A stretch of DNA of 64,000 bases from contig NZ_PVTO01000005.1 in NCBI RefSeq assembly GCF_003003275.1, forward strand, positions 56,258-120,257, in the 5' to 3' direction. The notes under the pieces are model-generated. The model saw nothing but the letters and a program-made list of their open reading frames with translations, was not told the DNA's origin and made no database searches. Each line of letters opens with the position of its first letter. Position 1 is the stretch's first letter. Both the position numbers and the translations under genes were made by a program. Positions 30,901 to 38,582 of the stretch are shown here, in pieces. The DNA is from Alkalibacterium olivapovliticus. Its GTDB lineage: Bacteria > Bacillota > Bacilli > Lactobacillales > Carnobacteriaceae_A.

Positions 30901-31745
30901 ATCTGTTGTCTTATCAGAATGACGAAGCAGAAGACTGGTTCGAAAGCCTTAAAGACGGGAAGCTAAAAGCTCCGGGAGATGCAGACGTCGTTGAAGCAGT
31001 CAGCGATGCGTTAAAGTTGATGACAGAAGCCTATCCATACCAGCTCGCATCCCAAACGACCAGTTATCAGTCCGTGTCTGAAATCAAGCGCCTTTTCGAA
31101 GAACCGGATGACGGCCAAATGGTGAAGATCGATGTCACTAATCCAAGACTGTCTCACCGTTATGTAGAAGATGAACTGGATCGTCCTAAATTTATTTCTG
31201 ATGTCTCTAAACCCAGCGGAGCCGACATTGGTAAAGCAACCCACCTCGTCCTGCAGGCACTGACGTTGTCAGAACATCTTACTCAGGATGAGATTCAAGA
31301 AGAGGTCCAGTCTTTAGTCACTAAGCAAGTGATTACTGAAGAAATGGGTAAACGAATCCCCATTGAGAAACTGATGCAGTTTTTCCAGACTCCATTTGGC
31401 CGCTATATACTCAGTCAGGTGTCCAGAATTAAGCGGGAAGTGCCTTTTTCCTTACTGCTTGAAGCTCGCGATATCTTTCAGGACATGCAGTCTGTTGACG
31501 ACCATGTCCTGATTCATGGAATCATAGATGGATACATTGAAACAGAAGAGGGGATCATCCTGTTTGACTATAAGACAGATAATGTCCAGCGTTTTGGAGA
31601 ACAGGCGCACGAAGAAATGCTGAAAAAATATAAAGGCCAGCTGATGCTTTATAAAAAAGCCCTTGAATCTATTCTTCAAAAACCAGTGCTGGAAACAAAT
31701 CTGGTGCTGTTAGATATTGGGGAAACCATTACAATCGAAGGATGA
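27954..31745 (+). CDS. addA: AddA (RexA-type) helicase-nuclease subunit
   Basis: 1263 residues, start overlapping addB. UvrD-like superfamily 1A helicase: Q motif FTDHQWQAI, Walker A SASAGSGKTT (about residues 31-40), DFSDLEHL, motif II VDEYQDIN, motif III GDVKQSIYSFR, motif V IHASKGLEFP, motif VI VALTRAEQK. The C-terminal RecB-type nuclease carries GIIDGYIE and LFDYKTD (about residues 1184-1207). Moves 3' to 5' on DNA and cuts. Length matches B. subtilis AddA (about 1230). The two-gene operon has no clear terminator of its own nearby. Confidence 0.95.
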   Translation: MTTIPTKPSDAQFTDHQWQAIFDEGKNILVSASAGSGKTTVLVQRVIEKIKRFTDINELLVVTYTNAAAREMKQRIQKAIQDEISKETDPKRKQHLIRQLPLLGHADISTLHSFCLKVIKRYYYLIDFDPVFRLLTDDTEISLMKEDIWEELREELYGEEDTLFEDLTTAYSNDRSDDGLTQLVFKLYDFSRSKTNSREWLSDLSSRYDIKGNDLAESTIYQDLAKPDILDTLATAKELLKDAIQISNGEPDLEGTVSILSEDLVLAESIEYAILENRLDDAYTIINNTDNFPRWKNPGKKSQDEVKEAAREMKSFRDKAKEFITAVKTRYFMITPSEQIETMAEVRTLVEELARVSSLFFDRYQQHKADRKVLDFSDLEHLTLDILSFREDGETLPSEASHHYRKQFQEVMVDEYQDINLIQETILKWLTKDSSESGNQFMVGDVKQSIYSFRLADPSLFIEKYERYDTSEDGDRIILAENFRSRNDVLSFTNFIFEQLMDKKVGELTYDQSAKLVNGFTGFPDSQAFSTSVLIYETNEEESDDSDDLSLEDVDVTFQMNTKTKGEIYMVAHKILDMVRNGYQIYDKKMKADRPIQFKDIVLLTPTKKNNIDIQDIFKQLKIPTAVNDTQNYFQTTEIAIMMSLLKIIDNPKQDIPLAAVLRSPIVGLNEVEMARIRLEDKQGSYFDALQAFVTRNDWEDQRNITLQAKLQDFMVYLDNWRTQSKRKPLIELIWLIYEDTGFLHYVGGMSSGRQRKANLHALYERAASYEKTSFKGLFQFIRFIEKMQKKDKDLAEPSAVSDGEDAVRVMTIHASKGLEFPVVFVMDMSKRFNLNDIKGSTVLDEEYGVGSEFIDVVNRIKTPTLPETVLKMQKKNRILSEQMRVLYVALTRAEQKLYLIGSYKNKEAALSKWDKVSGHSKAVLPATLRLDAQHFMDWIGRCLIRHQILDSETGIQSTNPHIRDYDTQFSVDFFTSSELEDHLLSYQNDEAEDWFESLKDGKLKAPGDADVVEAVSDALKLMTEAYPYQLASQTTSYQSVSEIKRLFEEPDDGQMVKIDVTNPRLSHRYVEDELDRPKFISDVSKPSGADIGKATHLVLQALTLSEHLTQDEIQEEVQSLVTKQVITEEMGKRIPIEKLMQFFQTPFGRYILSQVSRIKREVPFSLLLEARDIFQDMQSVDDHVLIHGIIDGYIETEEGIILFDYKTDNVQRFGEQAHEEMLKKYKGQLMLYKKALESILQKPVLETNLVLLDIGETITIEG

Positions 31746-31880
31746 GTACCTAATAGGTATGAGTCTAAATAAAGTTTAGTGGATTTACTATCGTTATTGG
31801 GTCATTTACATCAAAATGAGCCGTTGCTTATTTCATTCTATTCAAAAAGAATCTATTTTAATCATTTCTGATAAAACCAA

Positions 31881-31937
31881 AAAGACCACCCGTATGCCTT
31901 TTCTATTAGATCAGAAGAGGAGGACCGGGTGGTCTTT
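31881..31937 (-). terminator. Terminator of the minus-strand exported-protein operon
   Basis: Perfect 12-bp stem AAAGACCACCCG / CGGGTGGTCTTT (31881-31892, 31926-31937), with AGAAGAGG/CCTTTTCT-like inner pairing. Read on the minus strand it ends in a T-rich tract. It may also stop addA readthrough. Confidence 0.88.
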
Positions 31938-31982
31938 AATAGGCTTTAAACCAATTGATCAGCCAATAGGGTTAAGAACCGT

Positions 31983-33224
31983 TTAATCAAAACTGTATGT
32001 TGCACCTTCAGAATAGCTGTTGCCTGCATTCCATAAAAGGAATTCATCAACCCCATGTTCATTTAATGCTCGAATTTGCTCACTAACTTCATGAGCGCCA
32101 TAATTCGTATACCATCCAGCTCCGAGATATGAAGCGGTAAAGTCTTGAATCCATGGACGGGAAACAGGCGCATCATCACCTAAATTACCCAGCACTTCGT
32201 TTTCAAGCTCCATGTAGTTTGCCACAACATTGTAAGGCTCAAGGTCAGGACGCTCAATGCCAAGCGATCCGGCACCCCAATGACTTGGATAAATCATAGA
32301 TGAGATGACATCAACATTTTCAGAAATACGGGAGAAGTTCTGTCCAATACCTGGTGTTTCTTCTCGAGTAGCAGCGTAACCGAATATATCAACTGATACA
32401 TCGACATCATACGGCTGCAGTTCGCGGCGGGCATACGCAACAAATTCAGTCACGGCATCGACGCGCTGTTTCACGTTATCCAGATCACTTTCTTCATAAT
32501 CTCCACGAGAATAAGTCAGCTCCTCATCTCTGTATTCGAATCCTTCAGGGAAACGAACATAGTCGAATTGAATATCTTTAAATCCTAGTTTAGCCGCCTG
32601 ACGGGCAACTTCAACGTTGTACTCCCAGACCTCACGATCATAAGGATTGACGAAGCTTTCGCCGCGTCGGTTAGCCCAGACAGATCCGTCTTCATTAGTG
32701 AATGACAGGTCGGGACGTTCATTTGCCAGTCTTGAATCTTTAAAGACAACGATTCGAGCGATAGGATAAATATCATTTTCTTCCAGGTGGGCCATCAGTG
32801 GTTCAGCCTCAACAACATTATTTGTAAATTGATTGATGTACTCATGATCAGATTCAACCGGCATAACGATATCACCGTAATCATCTTTAACATCGATGAC
32901 CATTGAATTAAGTTCTGTTGTATTCAGTAACTCGGTCAAGCTTTCCAGTCGCGATCCGCCTGCAGAGTGAGCGGTAACGAAAATACCTTTTACACCATCT
33001 TCCGGGTAGTCGATGTTGACGCCACTGTTATATTTAAACTGGCTTGGGAATTCATCTGGAACGGACAGCAAAGGCTCTTGACTGTATGTCAGATAGGCTG
33101 TTTCGATATCTTCAGGCTGATCGGTGTCTTCACTCTCATCTGCACTTACGGCAGAAGGGAAGAGTGCAGACACGACCATTACTGTAGCCGACAGGAATAA
33201 GTGACGCTTCTTTTTTTTCTCCAT
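31983..33224 (-). CDS. Secreted DUF4015 putative glycoside hydrolase
   Basis: 413 residues. A basic KKKKR start, hydrophobic core (LFLSATVMVVSALF) and AVSADES give a likely signal peptide cleaved near residue 28; an acidic linker follows. The rest (about residues 75-413) fits the DUF4015 TIM-barrel family: GIFVTAHSAGG, MVIDVKDDYGDI, IQFDYVRFPEG, VSVDIFGYA, ISSMIYPSHW. Related to GH13/GH114-like folds; substrate unknown, probably a wall or exopolysaccharide. It shares one base (TAATG) with the deacetylase gene upstream, so both act on the envelope in all likelihood. Confidence 0.85.
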   Translation of the reverse strand: MEKKKKRHLFLSATVMVVSALFPSAVSADESEDTDQPEDIETAYLTYSQEPLLSVPDEFPSQFKYNSGVNIDYPEDGVKGIFVTAHSAGGSRLESLTELLNTTELNSMVIDVKDDYGDIVMPVESDHEYINQFTNNVVEAEPLMAHLEENDIYPIARIVVFKDSRLANERPDLSFTNEDGSVWANRRGESFVNPYDREVWEYNVEVARQAAKLGFKDIQFDYVRFPEGFEYRDEELTYSRGDYEESDLDNVKQRVDAVTEFVAYARRELQPYDVDVSVDIFGYAATREETPGIGQNFSRISENVDVISSMIYPSHWGAGSLGIERPDLEPYNVVANYMELENEVLGNLGDDAPVSRPWIQDFTASYLGAGWYTNYGAHEVSEQIRALNEHGVDEFLLWNAGNSYSEGATYSFD

Positions 33225-34108
33225 TAATCTGTTTCCTCACTTTCGGTAGCTTCTGAACGAATTAAATCAGGATCAACGAGCTCATAGTCTTTTTCTCGCA
33301 GACCTTCAATGATAGCGGGGGTTGCTTCAAGGGTCCAGCTGCGGTCGTGCATCAGTAAGTTGGCACCGGGTCTCAGCAGTTCACTATTAACCATAATATC
33401 TGCTAAAGGTTCTGCTTCCATGTAACCTGATTCCCAGTCATAACCATACGTCCAGTTCATCAGGACCATACCGTCTTCTTTAACCAGTTCTCTGACATGA
33501 TCAGTATTCTGACCAAACGGAGCGCGGAAGAAGCGGGGACGTTCACCAATGATTTCTTCGACGAGGTCACTTGTTTTCATTATTTCTTCCGTTTGTTCTT
33601 CTTCAGTTAAAGAGGGAAGACTAGGGTGCGTGTGCGTATGGTTTCCAATAGGGAAGCCCATCTCGTGGATATCTCTCAACATCTGCTGGCCTTCTTCGCT
33701 TTCGATGTACATGCCGTTGACGAAGAAAATAGCACTAGCATCATGCTCGACCAATACTTCCGCAATATCTACTGCATACTGGTCAGGAGCATCATCATAA
33801 GTGAGCAGGGCGACTTGCTCATTTGCCTCTTCACCGTCAATGACTTGGACTGTTGCAATATCATTTTCGTTGATTTCATATAAATAGGTCTGTACTTCTT
33901 CGATAGATTCATCTACAGTTTCTTCATCTTCAACTGAATCGGTTTCTGTGTCGTCAGTGTTTTCTCCTGTTTCTTCATCTGTCGTTGGTTGATCTTCTTC
34001 TGTGTCAACCATTTCATTATCGTCTCCGTTGTCTGCGTCCGAATTCTCACAAGCGGTCAGTATAAGGGTAGACGCCAGAAATAAAGTAGCTAATGTCCGT
34101 TTCATCAT
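33224..34108 (-). CDS. Polysaccharide deacetylase lipoprotein (NodB/CE4 domain)
   Basis: 294 residues, ATG with AAGGAGA upstream. Lipobox LTAC at residues 17-20 marks a membrane-anchored lipoprotein; residues 22-70 are very acidic (E, D, T). The CE4 domain (about 95-280) keeps the metal and catalytic motifs: TYDDAPD, NHTHTHPS (H-T-x-x-H), RAPFG, and LMHDRSW. It should remove acetyl groups from a cell-wall or extracellular polysaccharide; peptidoglycan GlcNAc is the usual target, but the substrate is not shown. First motif is TYDDA rather than TFDDG, a small deviation. Confidence 0.9.
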   Translation of the reverse strand: MMKRTLATLFLASTLILTACENSDADNGDDNEMVDTEEDQPTTDEETGENTDDTETDSVEDEETVDESIEEVQTYLYEINENDIATVQVIDGEEANEQVALLTYDDAPDQYAVDIAEVLVEHDASAIFFVNGMYIESEEGQQMLRDIHEMGFPIGNHTHTHPSLPSLTEEEQTEEIMKTSDLVEEIIGERPRFFRAPFGQNTDHVRELVKEDGMVLMNWTYGYDWESGYMEAEPLADIMVNSELLRPGANLLMHDRSWTLEATPAIIEGLREKDYELVDPDLIRSEATESEETD

Positions 34109-34119
34109 TCAGTCTCTCC

Positions 34120-34767
34120 TTATTCTTCTTCTGCTAGTTCATCTTCAATAGTCGTAGACAGCTGATCTAAAGTGGTGCTGAAGTCTACTAGAATATCATC
34201 TAGTTCAAGTAAATGGTCTCTTAATGCATCACGTTCTTCATTAATAGACTGAATACCTTCTGAAAATTCATCATAAGTGGCATCGTCATTTGCAATACTT
34301 GTAAAGTAGTCCTCTTGTGAAGACAGTGTTTCTAAGTAGTGATTGCGGTACTGAGCTAAATGCTCTATGAATAAATCGACATTATTTGTTACACCATCAA
34401 TTTCATCCTGATTCAAGCGTTCACCTTCATATGAATCAAGGGTGTCCTGATGTGCTTCCATTTCTGTTTCATTCTCTTCTATAGAATCAAGAACGGTCTG
34501 TCTGGATTCTATGTTTTCAAATACAGGGGATGAACCATCACCTAAAGTTGTCAGGTCATCATCTGTTTCAAGAGTATCACTAAAATTGCTTTGTAAGTCT
34601 ACTTCCAGATCATATAACTGATTCAAGTTATCAACTGTTTCTGTTTTCAATCGGTCAAGTTCTTCTGTTGCTTCTTGCATGCCTTCAACGTTTTCGCCAT
34701 CATCACAGCCAGCCAATAGTAAAGATAGGGCACTGATCGTGATAAGTGTGTATCGTTTTCGAATCAT
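34120..34767 (-). CDS. YkyA-like putative cell-wall-binding lipoprotein
   Basis: 215 residues. Signal peptide with lipobox LLAGC (cysteine at residue 21), then an acidic helical protein predicted to form long coiled coils (repeated E, D, L, Q; for example DNLNQLYDLEVDLQ). It resembles the YkyA family; function unknown. First gene of the minus-strand operon, 11 bases before the deacetylase gene. RBS AAGGAGAT precedes the ATG. Confidence 0.8.
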   Translation of the reverse strand: MIRKRYTLITISALSLLLAGCDDGENVEGMQEATEELDRLKTETVDNLNQLYDLEVDLQSNFSDTLETDDDLTTLGDGSSPVFENIESRQTVLDSIEENETEMEAHQDTLDSYEGERLNQDEIDGVTNNVDLFIEHLAQYRNHYLETLSSQEDYFTSIANDDATYDEFSEGIQSINEERDALRDHLLELDDILVDFSTTLDQLSTTIEDELAEEE

Positions 34768-34810
34768 ATAGTGATCTCCTTTTGATTAATAAATAAGTGT
34801 TACCTTTTTG

Positions 34811-34839
34811 AGTATAGCAAACTTCACAGTGTAATTAAA
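34811..34839 (-). promoter_or_regulatory. Promoter of the exported-protein operon
   Basis: On the minus strand: TTTAAT, 17-base spacer, TGCTATACT (extended -10). Confidence 0.6.
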
Positions 34840-34973
34840 CTGTAAGAGGTGTAATACCTTAATTAATTATTATGCTAATATTGTATATAAATTGAGAAAC
34901 TTATCAGAAAGGTGGGTTTTAAAGAGAAAATATTGTACAATATGAGAGAGCTAACTACAGAAAAGAGGATACT

Positions 34974-35447
34974 ATGTTACTATTTTACATGATCGCGGTC
35001 ATCATAGTCGGCCTGGATCAGCTGACGAAATATCTGACCGTTCAATCTATTCCACTCCACGAAACGATCGAATGGATCCCGAACCTTGTGTCATTTACTC
35101 ATCACAGAAATACAGGTGCTGCCTGGAGTATACTTGAAGGGCAAATGATATTCTTTTATATCGTTACAGTGATTATCGTTGGAATCATTATTTATTACCT
35201 TCATACTTATGGAAGACAGGACAAGCTGTTCGGAGTCTCTTTAAGCCTGATAATGGGTGGGGCAATCGGTAATTTTATCGACCGTCTGTTTTTACAGTAT
35301 GTCGTGGATATGGTCAGACTGGAATTTATCGATTTTCCGATATTTAATGTAGCAGATATGGCTTTATCAATCGGTGTCACGTTAATGATCATTTATCTGA
35401 TCGTTGATGAATACAAGAATTATAAGCAAAAGAAAGTTGGACATTAA
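34974..35447 (+). CDS. lspA: Lipoprotein signal peptidase (signal peptidase II)
   Basis: 157 residues from ATG with AGAGGA upstream. Four membrane segments. The two catalytic aspartates lie in GNFIDRLFLQYVVD and FNVADMALSIG; HHRNTGAAWSIL is also conserved. Cleaves lipid-modified prolipoproteins such as the two encoded next door on the minus strand. A 14-bp palindrome (34930-34943) lies just upstream. It is followed two bases later by the pseudouridine synthase gene, a standard pairing. Confidence 0.96.
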   Translation: MLLFYMIAVIIVGLDQLTKYLTVQSIPLHETIEWIPNLVSFTHHRNTGAAWSILEGQMIFFYIVTVIIVGIIIYYLHTYGRQDKLFGVSLSLIMGGAIGNFIDRLFLQYVVDMVRLEFIDFPIFNVADMALSIGVTLMIIYLIVDEYKNYKQKKVGH

Positions 35448-35449
35448 AA

Positions 35450-36915
<1,466 letters not shown>

Positions 36916-36921
36916 GTACAG

Positions 36922-36975
36922 AAACAGACGCTTCATTGGATGGAACAATTCCCAATGAAGCGTCTGTTTTATTGT
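36922..36975. terminator. pyrR terminator (long stem)
   Basis: Perfect 18-bp stem, arms at 36922-36939 and 36952-36969 (core AAACAGACGCTTC), with a T-rich tail. Lies between convergent pyrR and the sortase pseudogene. Confidence 0.92.
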
Positions 36976-36984
36976 GCACACTGA

Positions 36985-37602
36985 TTAGTAAGTGATTTCG
37001 ATGGCATGAACGTAAACACGACCATCATTGACAGTGTAATTACAGGAAATGAGTGTCATCAGCTTTTCTTCACCAGTAAAGTCCCTTTCTCTTTCAAATA
37101 AAGACAGTTCTTTCAATTCTTCATAATACTTTGTGAGATCTGGAGTGTTAAACGATTCATTTATAAAGTAAGGGTCTGCCGGAGCAATGTGTACGGAAAA
37201 GATTTCATACGTCCGGTCGGTGAACAAATCTTGAAAAACAATTGTCTGATTGGAATTGAAGAAATCTTCAGAAAGAATTTCTCCAGGTCTGCAAACATAT
37301 TCCCGTAAGACGTATAGTGGCCGTACAAAATCGTATGCTGATCGTGCCCATCCCAACATTTCGGTATCCATAAATAGTGATTCGAAAGGGTGCTGGTCTT
37401 TGTAAAAGTCATGTTCCAGATTAAATTCATTGTCCCGACCTTTTACTACTGGGTAATCAATCGCAGTATTTGAAATTGACAGCCAGTCGGTAAAGTCCTG
37501 ATTGATAGTTACATTATCACTATAAGAATTAGATGGAAGAAGACGAGGTTCCTCAAACAGGCGTTGAATCAAATATCCTGTTGATTGCCGGTTTAGTGGC
37601 AA
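36985..37602 (-). pseudogene. Class B sortase, N-terminally truncated and doubly frameshifted
   Basis: An uninterrupted 205-codon frame, but not a working sortase as read. Class B features in frame: DFTDWLSISNTAIDYPVV, HDFYKDQ, YEIFSVHIAPADPYF, then the catalytic cysteine in LMTLISC and the arginine in NDGRVYVHA. The catalytic histidine block is out of frame: at about 37265-37350 the +1 frame reads DGHDQHTILYGHYTSYGNMF. Removing one G near 37347-37351 and restoring one T near 37265-37270 joins the pieces perfectly (MLDGHDQHTILYGH ... EKFFSEDFFNSN). The N-terminal membrane anchor is missing: codons beyond about 37530 are antisense to an unrelated sorting-signal remnant. Read errors could explain the indels but not the truncation. 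Confidence 0.85.
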
Positions 37603-37649
37603 CTGCTGGTGTGTTCATCTTCGCTTACACTAAAAAACAGTTAGCATAA
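37533..37649 (+). pseudogene. Orphan C-terminal cell-wall sorting signal (VPQTG)
   Basis: A 38-codon frame on the plus strand reads EEDEVPQTGVESN, then a hydrophobic stretch (ILLIAGLVATAGVFIFAY) and the charged tail TKKQLA. This is a complete LPxTG-type sorting signal, in the variant form VPQTG. An in-frame TAG lies immediately before the ATG, so the body of the surface protein is missing. It lies antisense to the first 25 or so codons of the sortase frame, marking a rearrangement breakpoint near 37525-37533. A remnant of a sortase substrate. Confidence 0.75.
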
Positions 37650-37741
37650 TAACTAAAAAGACTGAAAAATAAAAGGTATCGAGTGAGGTATTAGACTGAC
37701 ATAGTATTTTGAGACAACTATAAAACACCTCTTTAGGCTGC

Positions 37742-38142
37742 TTACGCCCCGAGTTCTTTGGGCGTTAGGTAGCCTAATTTTTCTAAGATCCGTTCTTCAT
37801 TGTAATAACTCATGTAATCATTCACTTTCTCCACAACACGACTATTTTGAAGCGAATTATATTTGACGTACTGGAATTCCTCTGACTTGATATTAGAATG
37901 GAATGACTCAATAACCGCGTTATCCCAACAATTCCCGCGACGCGACATACTACTGACCAAATGATTTTCCGATGACCGAAACGACACTTTGTTATCTTAC
38001 ACAATGCGATGATCGCTTCTTCCACTTCTGTCAATGCATTTTTAGCACCTTCGCCGAGCCACCTATAATAAGTAGAGAGTGGCACACTCAAAGCAGACAA
38101 AATGGCCGTGATGGTATATGTCTGTCGGTATCTTTCGACCAA
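37742..38142 (-). pseudogene. IS3 transposase orfB remnant
   Basis: Two pieces in different frames. The first (38142 down to about 38000) has the HTH_21-like start VERYRQTYTITAIL and STYYRWL, running to CRFGHRKI. The second (37987-37742) starts just before the C-terminal catalytic region: SMSRRGNCWDNAVIESF holds the last acidic residue of DDE, then YNEERILEKLGYLTPKE. The integrase middle with the first two aspartates is gone. Function lost. Confidence 0.85.
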
Positions 38143-38150
38143 TTGCAGTA

Positions 38151-38469
38151 TTAGTTCTTGTTCAACTCCTCTTTCATTTCCAAGTACTTTTTTAAGATCT
38201 CATTTTCCATTTTCAAATATGCATTTTGCCGATCTTTCTTTTCATCTTCACTTGCAAATTGAGTCCCGTGCCCATAAGAATATTGCTTACCAATTGGTTG
38301 GTCGAACCGATGAATTTCATTTGTCCGGTACCATCTCATCCACGTCTCGATTTGAGATTTATTTTTGATTCCATCTTTCTTCATAATCTCTTTGGTAGTC
38401 AGCCGTCCATCCATTTTCGTCTTTTACTACGGCCCATTTTGTCTCGCTTGAATATACGTTTTTGCCCAT
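38151..38469 (-). pseudogene. IS3 orfA remnant with frameshift
   Basis: An ATG at 38469 opens MGKNVYSSETKWAVVKD. The continuing homology (MDGRLTTKEIMKKDGIKNK, then IETWMRWYRTNE) is in another frame from 38414; a one-base change in the A run near 38415-38420 joins them. The product would be the helix-turn-helix protein that starts the OrfAB fusion transposase. It ends with the leucine-zipper-like MENEILKKYLEMKEEL. Confidence 0.8.
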
Positions 38470-38582
38470 GCAAAAACACCTCCGTTTTCAGAACTTGTAG
38501 TAAGTGTACCATTTCGGAGGTGTTTTATATTGTCCCATTTAATTGTGTTAGTCTAGTAACAGATACTCACTCGATACCTTTT

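Larger units (their letters stand above)
37691..38555 (-). mobile_element. Degenerate IS3-family (IS150-like) element
   Basis: About 865 bp with imperfect terminal inverted repeats of roughly 40 bp: the left end begins TTAGACTGACATAG, the right end in reverse TAGACTAACACAAT, and both contain ATAAAACACCTC. A possible GTA target duplication flanks it (37688-37690 and 38556-38558). It carries remnants of orfA and orfB on the minus strand, with most of the DDE core deleted. Intact relatives are about 1.3-1.5 kb, so 500 bp or more is lost. Not able to move by itself. Confidence 0.85.
37671..38582. terminator. Intrinsic terminator split by an IS insertion
   Basis: AAAAGGTATCGAGTGAG (37671-37687) is the exact reverse complement of 38566-38582. 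Deleting 37691-38555 and one GTA copy leaves a 13-bp stem (GGTATCGAGTGAG) with a 10-base loop and flanking A and T runs: a textbook bidirectional terminator between the surface-protein remnant (+) and rqcH (-). Confidence 0.75.

Noticed and set aside
34930..34943. 14-bp palindrome before lspA as a regulator site
   Set aside because: AT-rich with TACAAT inside; may simply be part of a weak promoter. Noted in the lspA entry only.
37161..37430. Separate small gene on the minus strand inside the sortase locus
   Set aside because: It is the out-of-frame histidine block of the sortase itself, not an independent gene.
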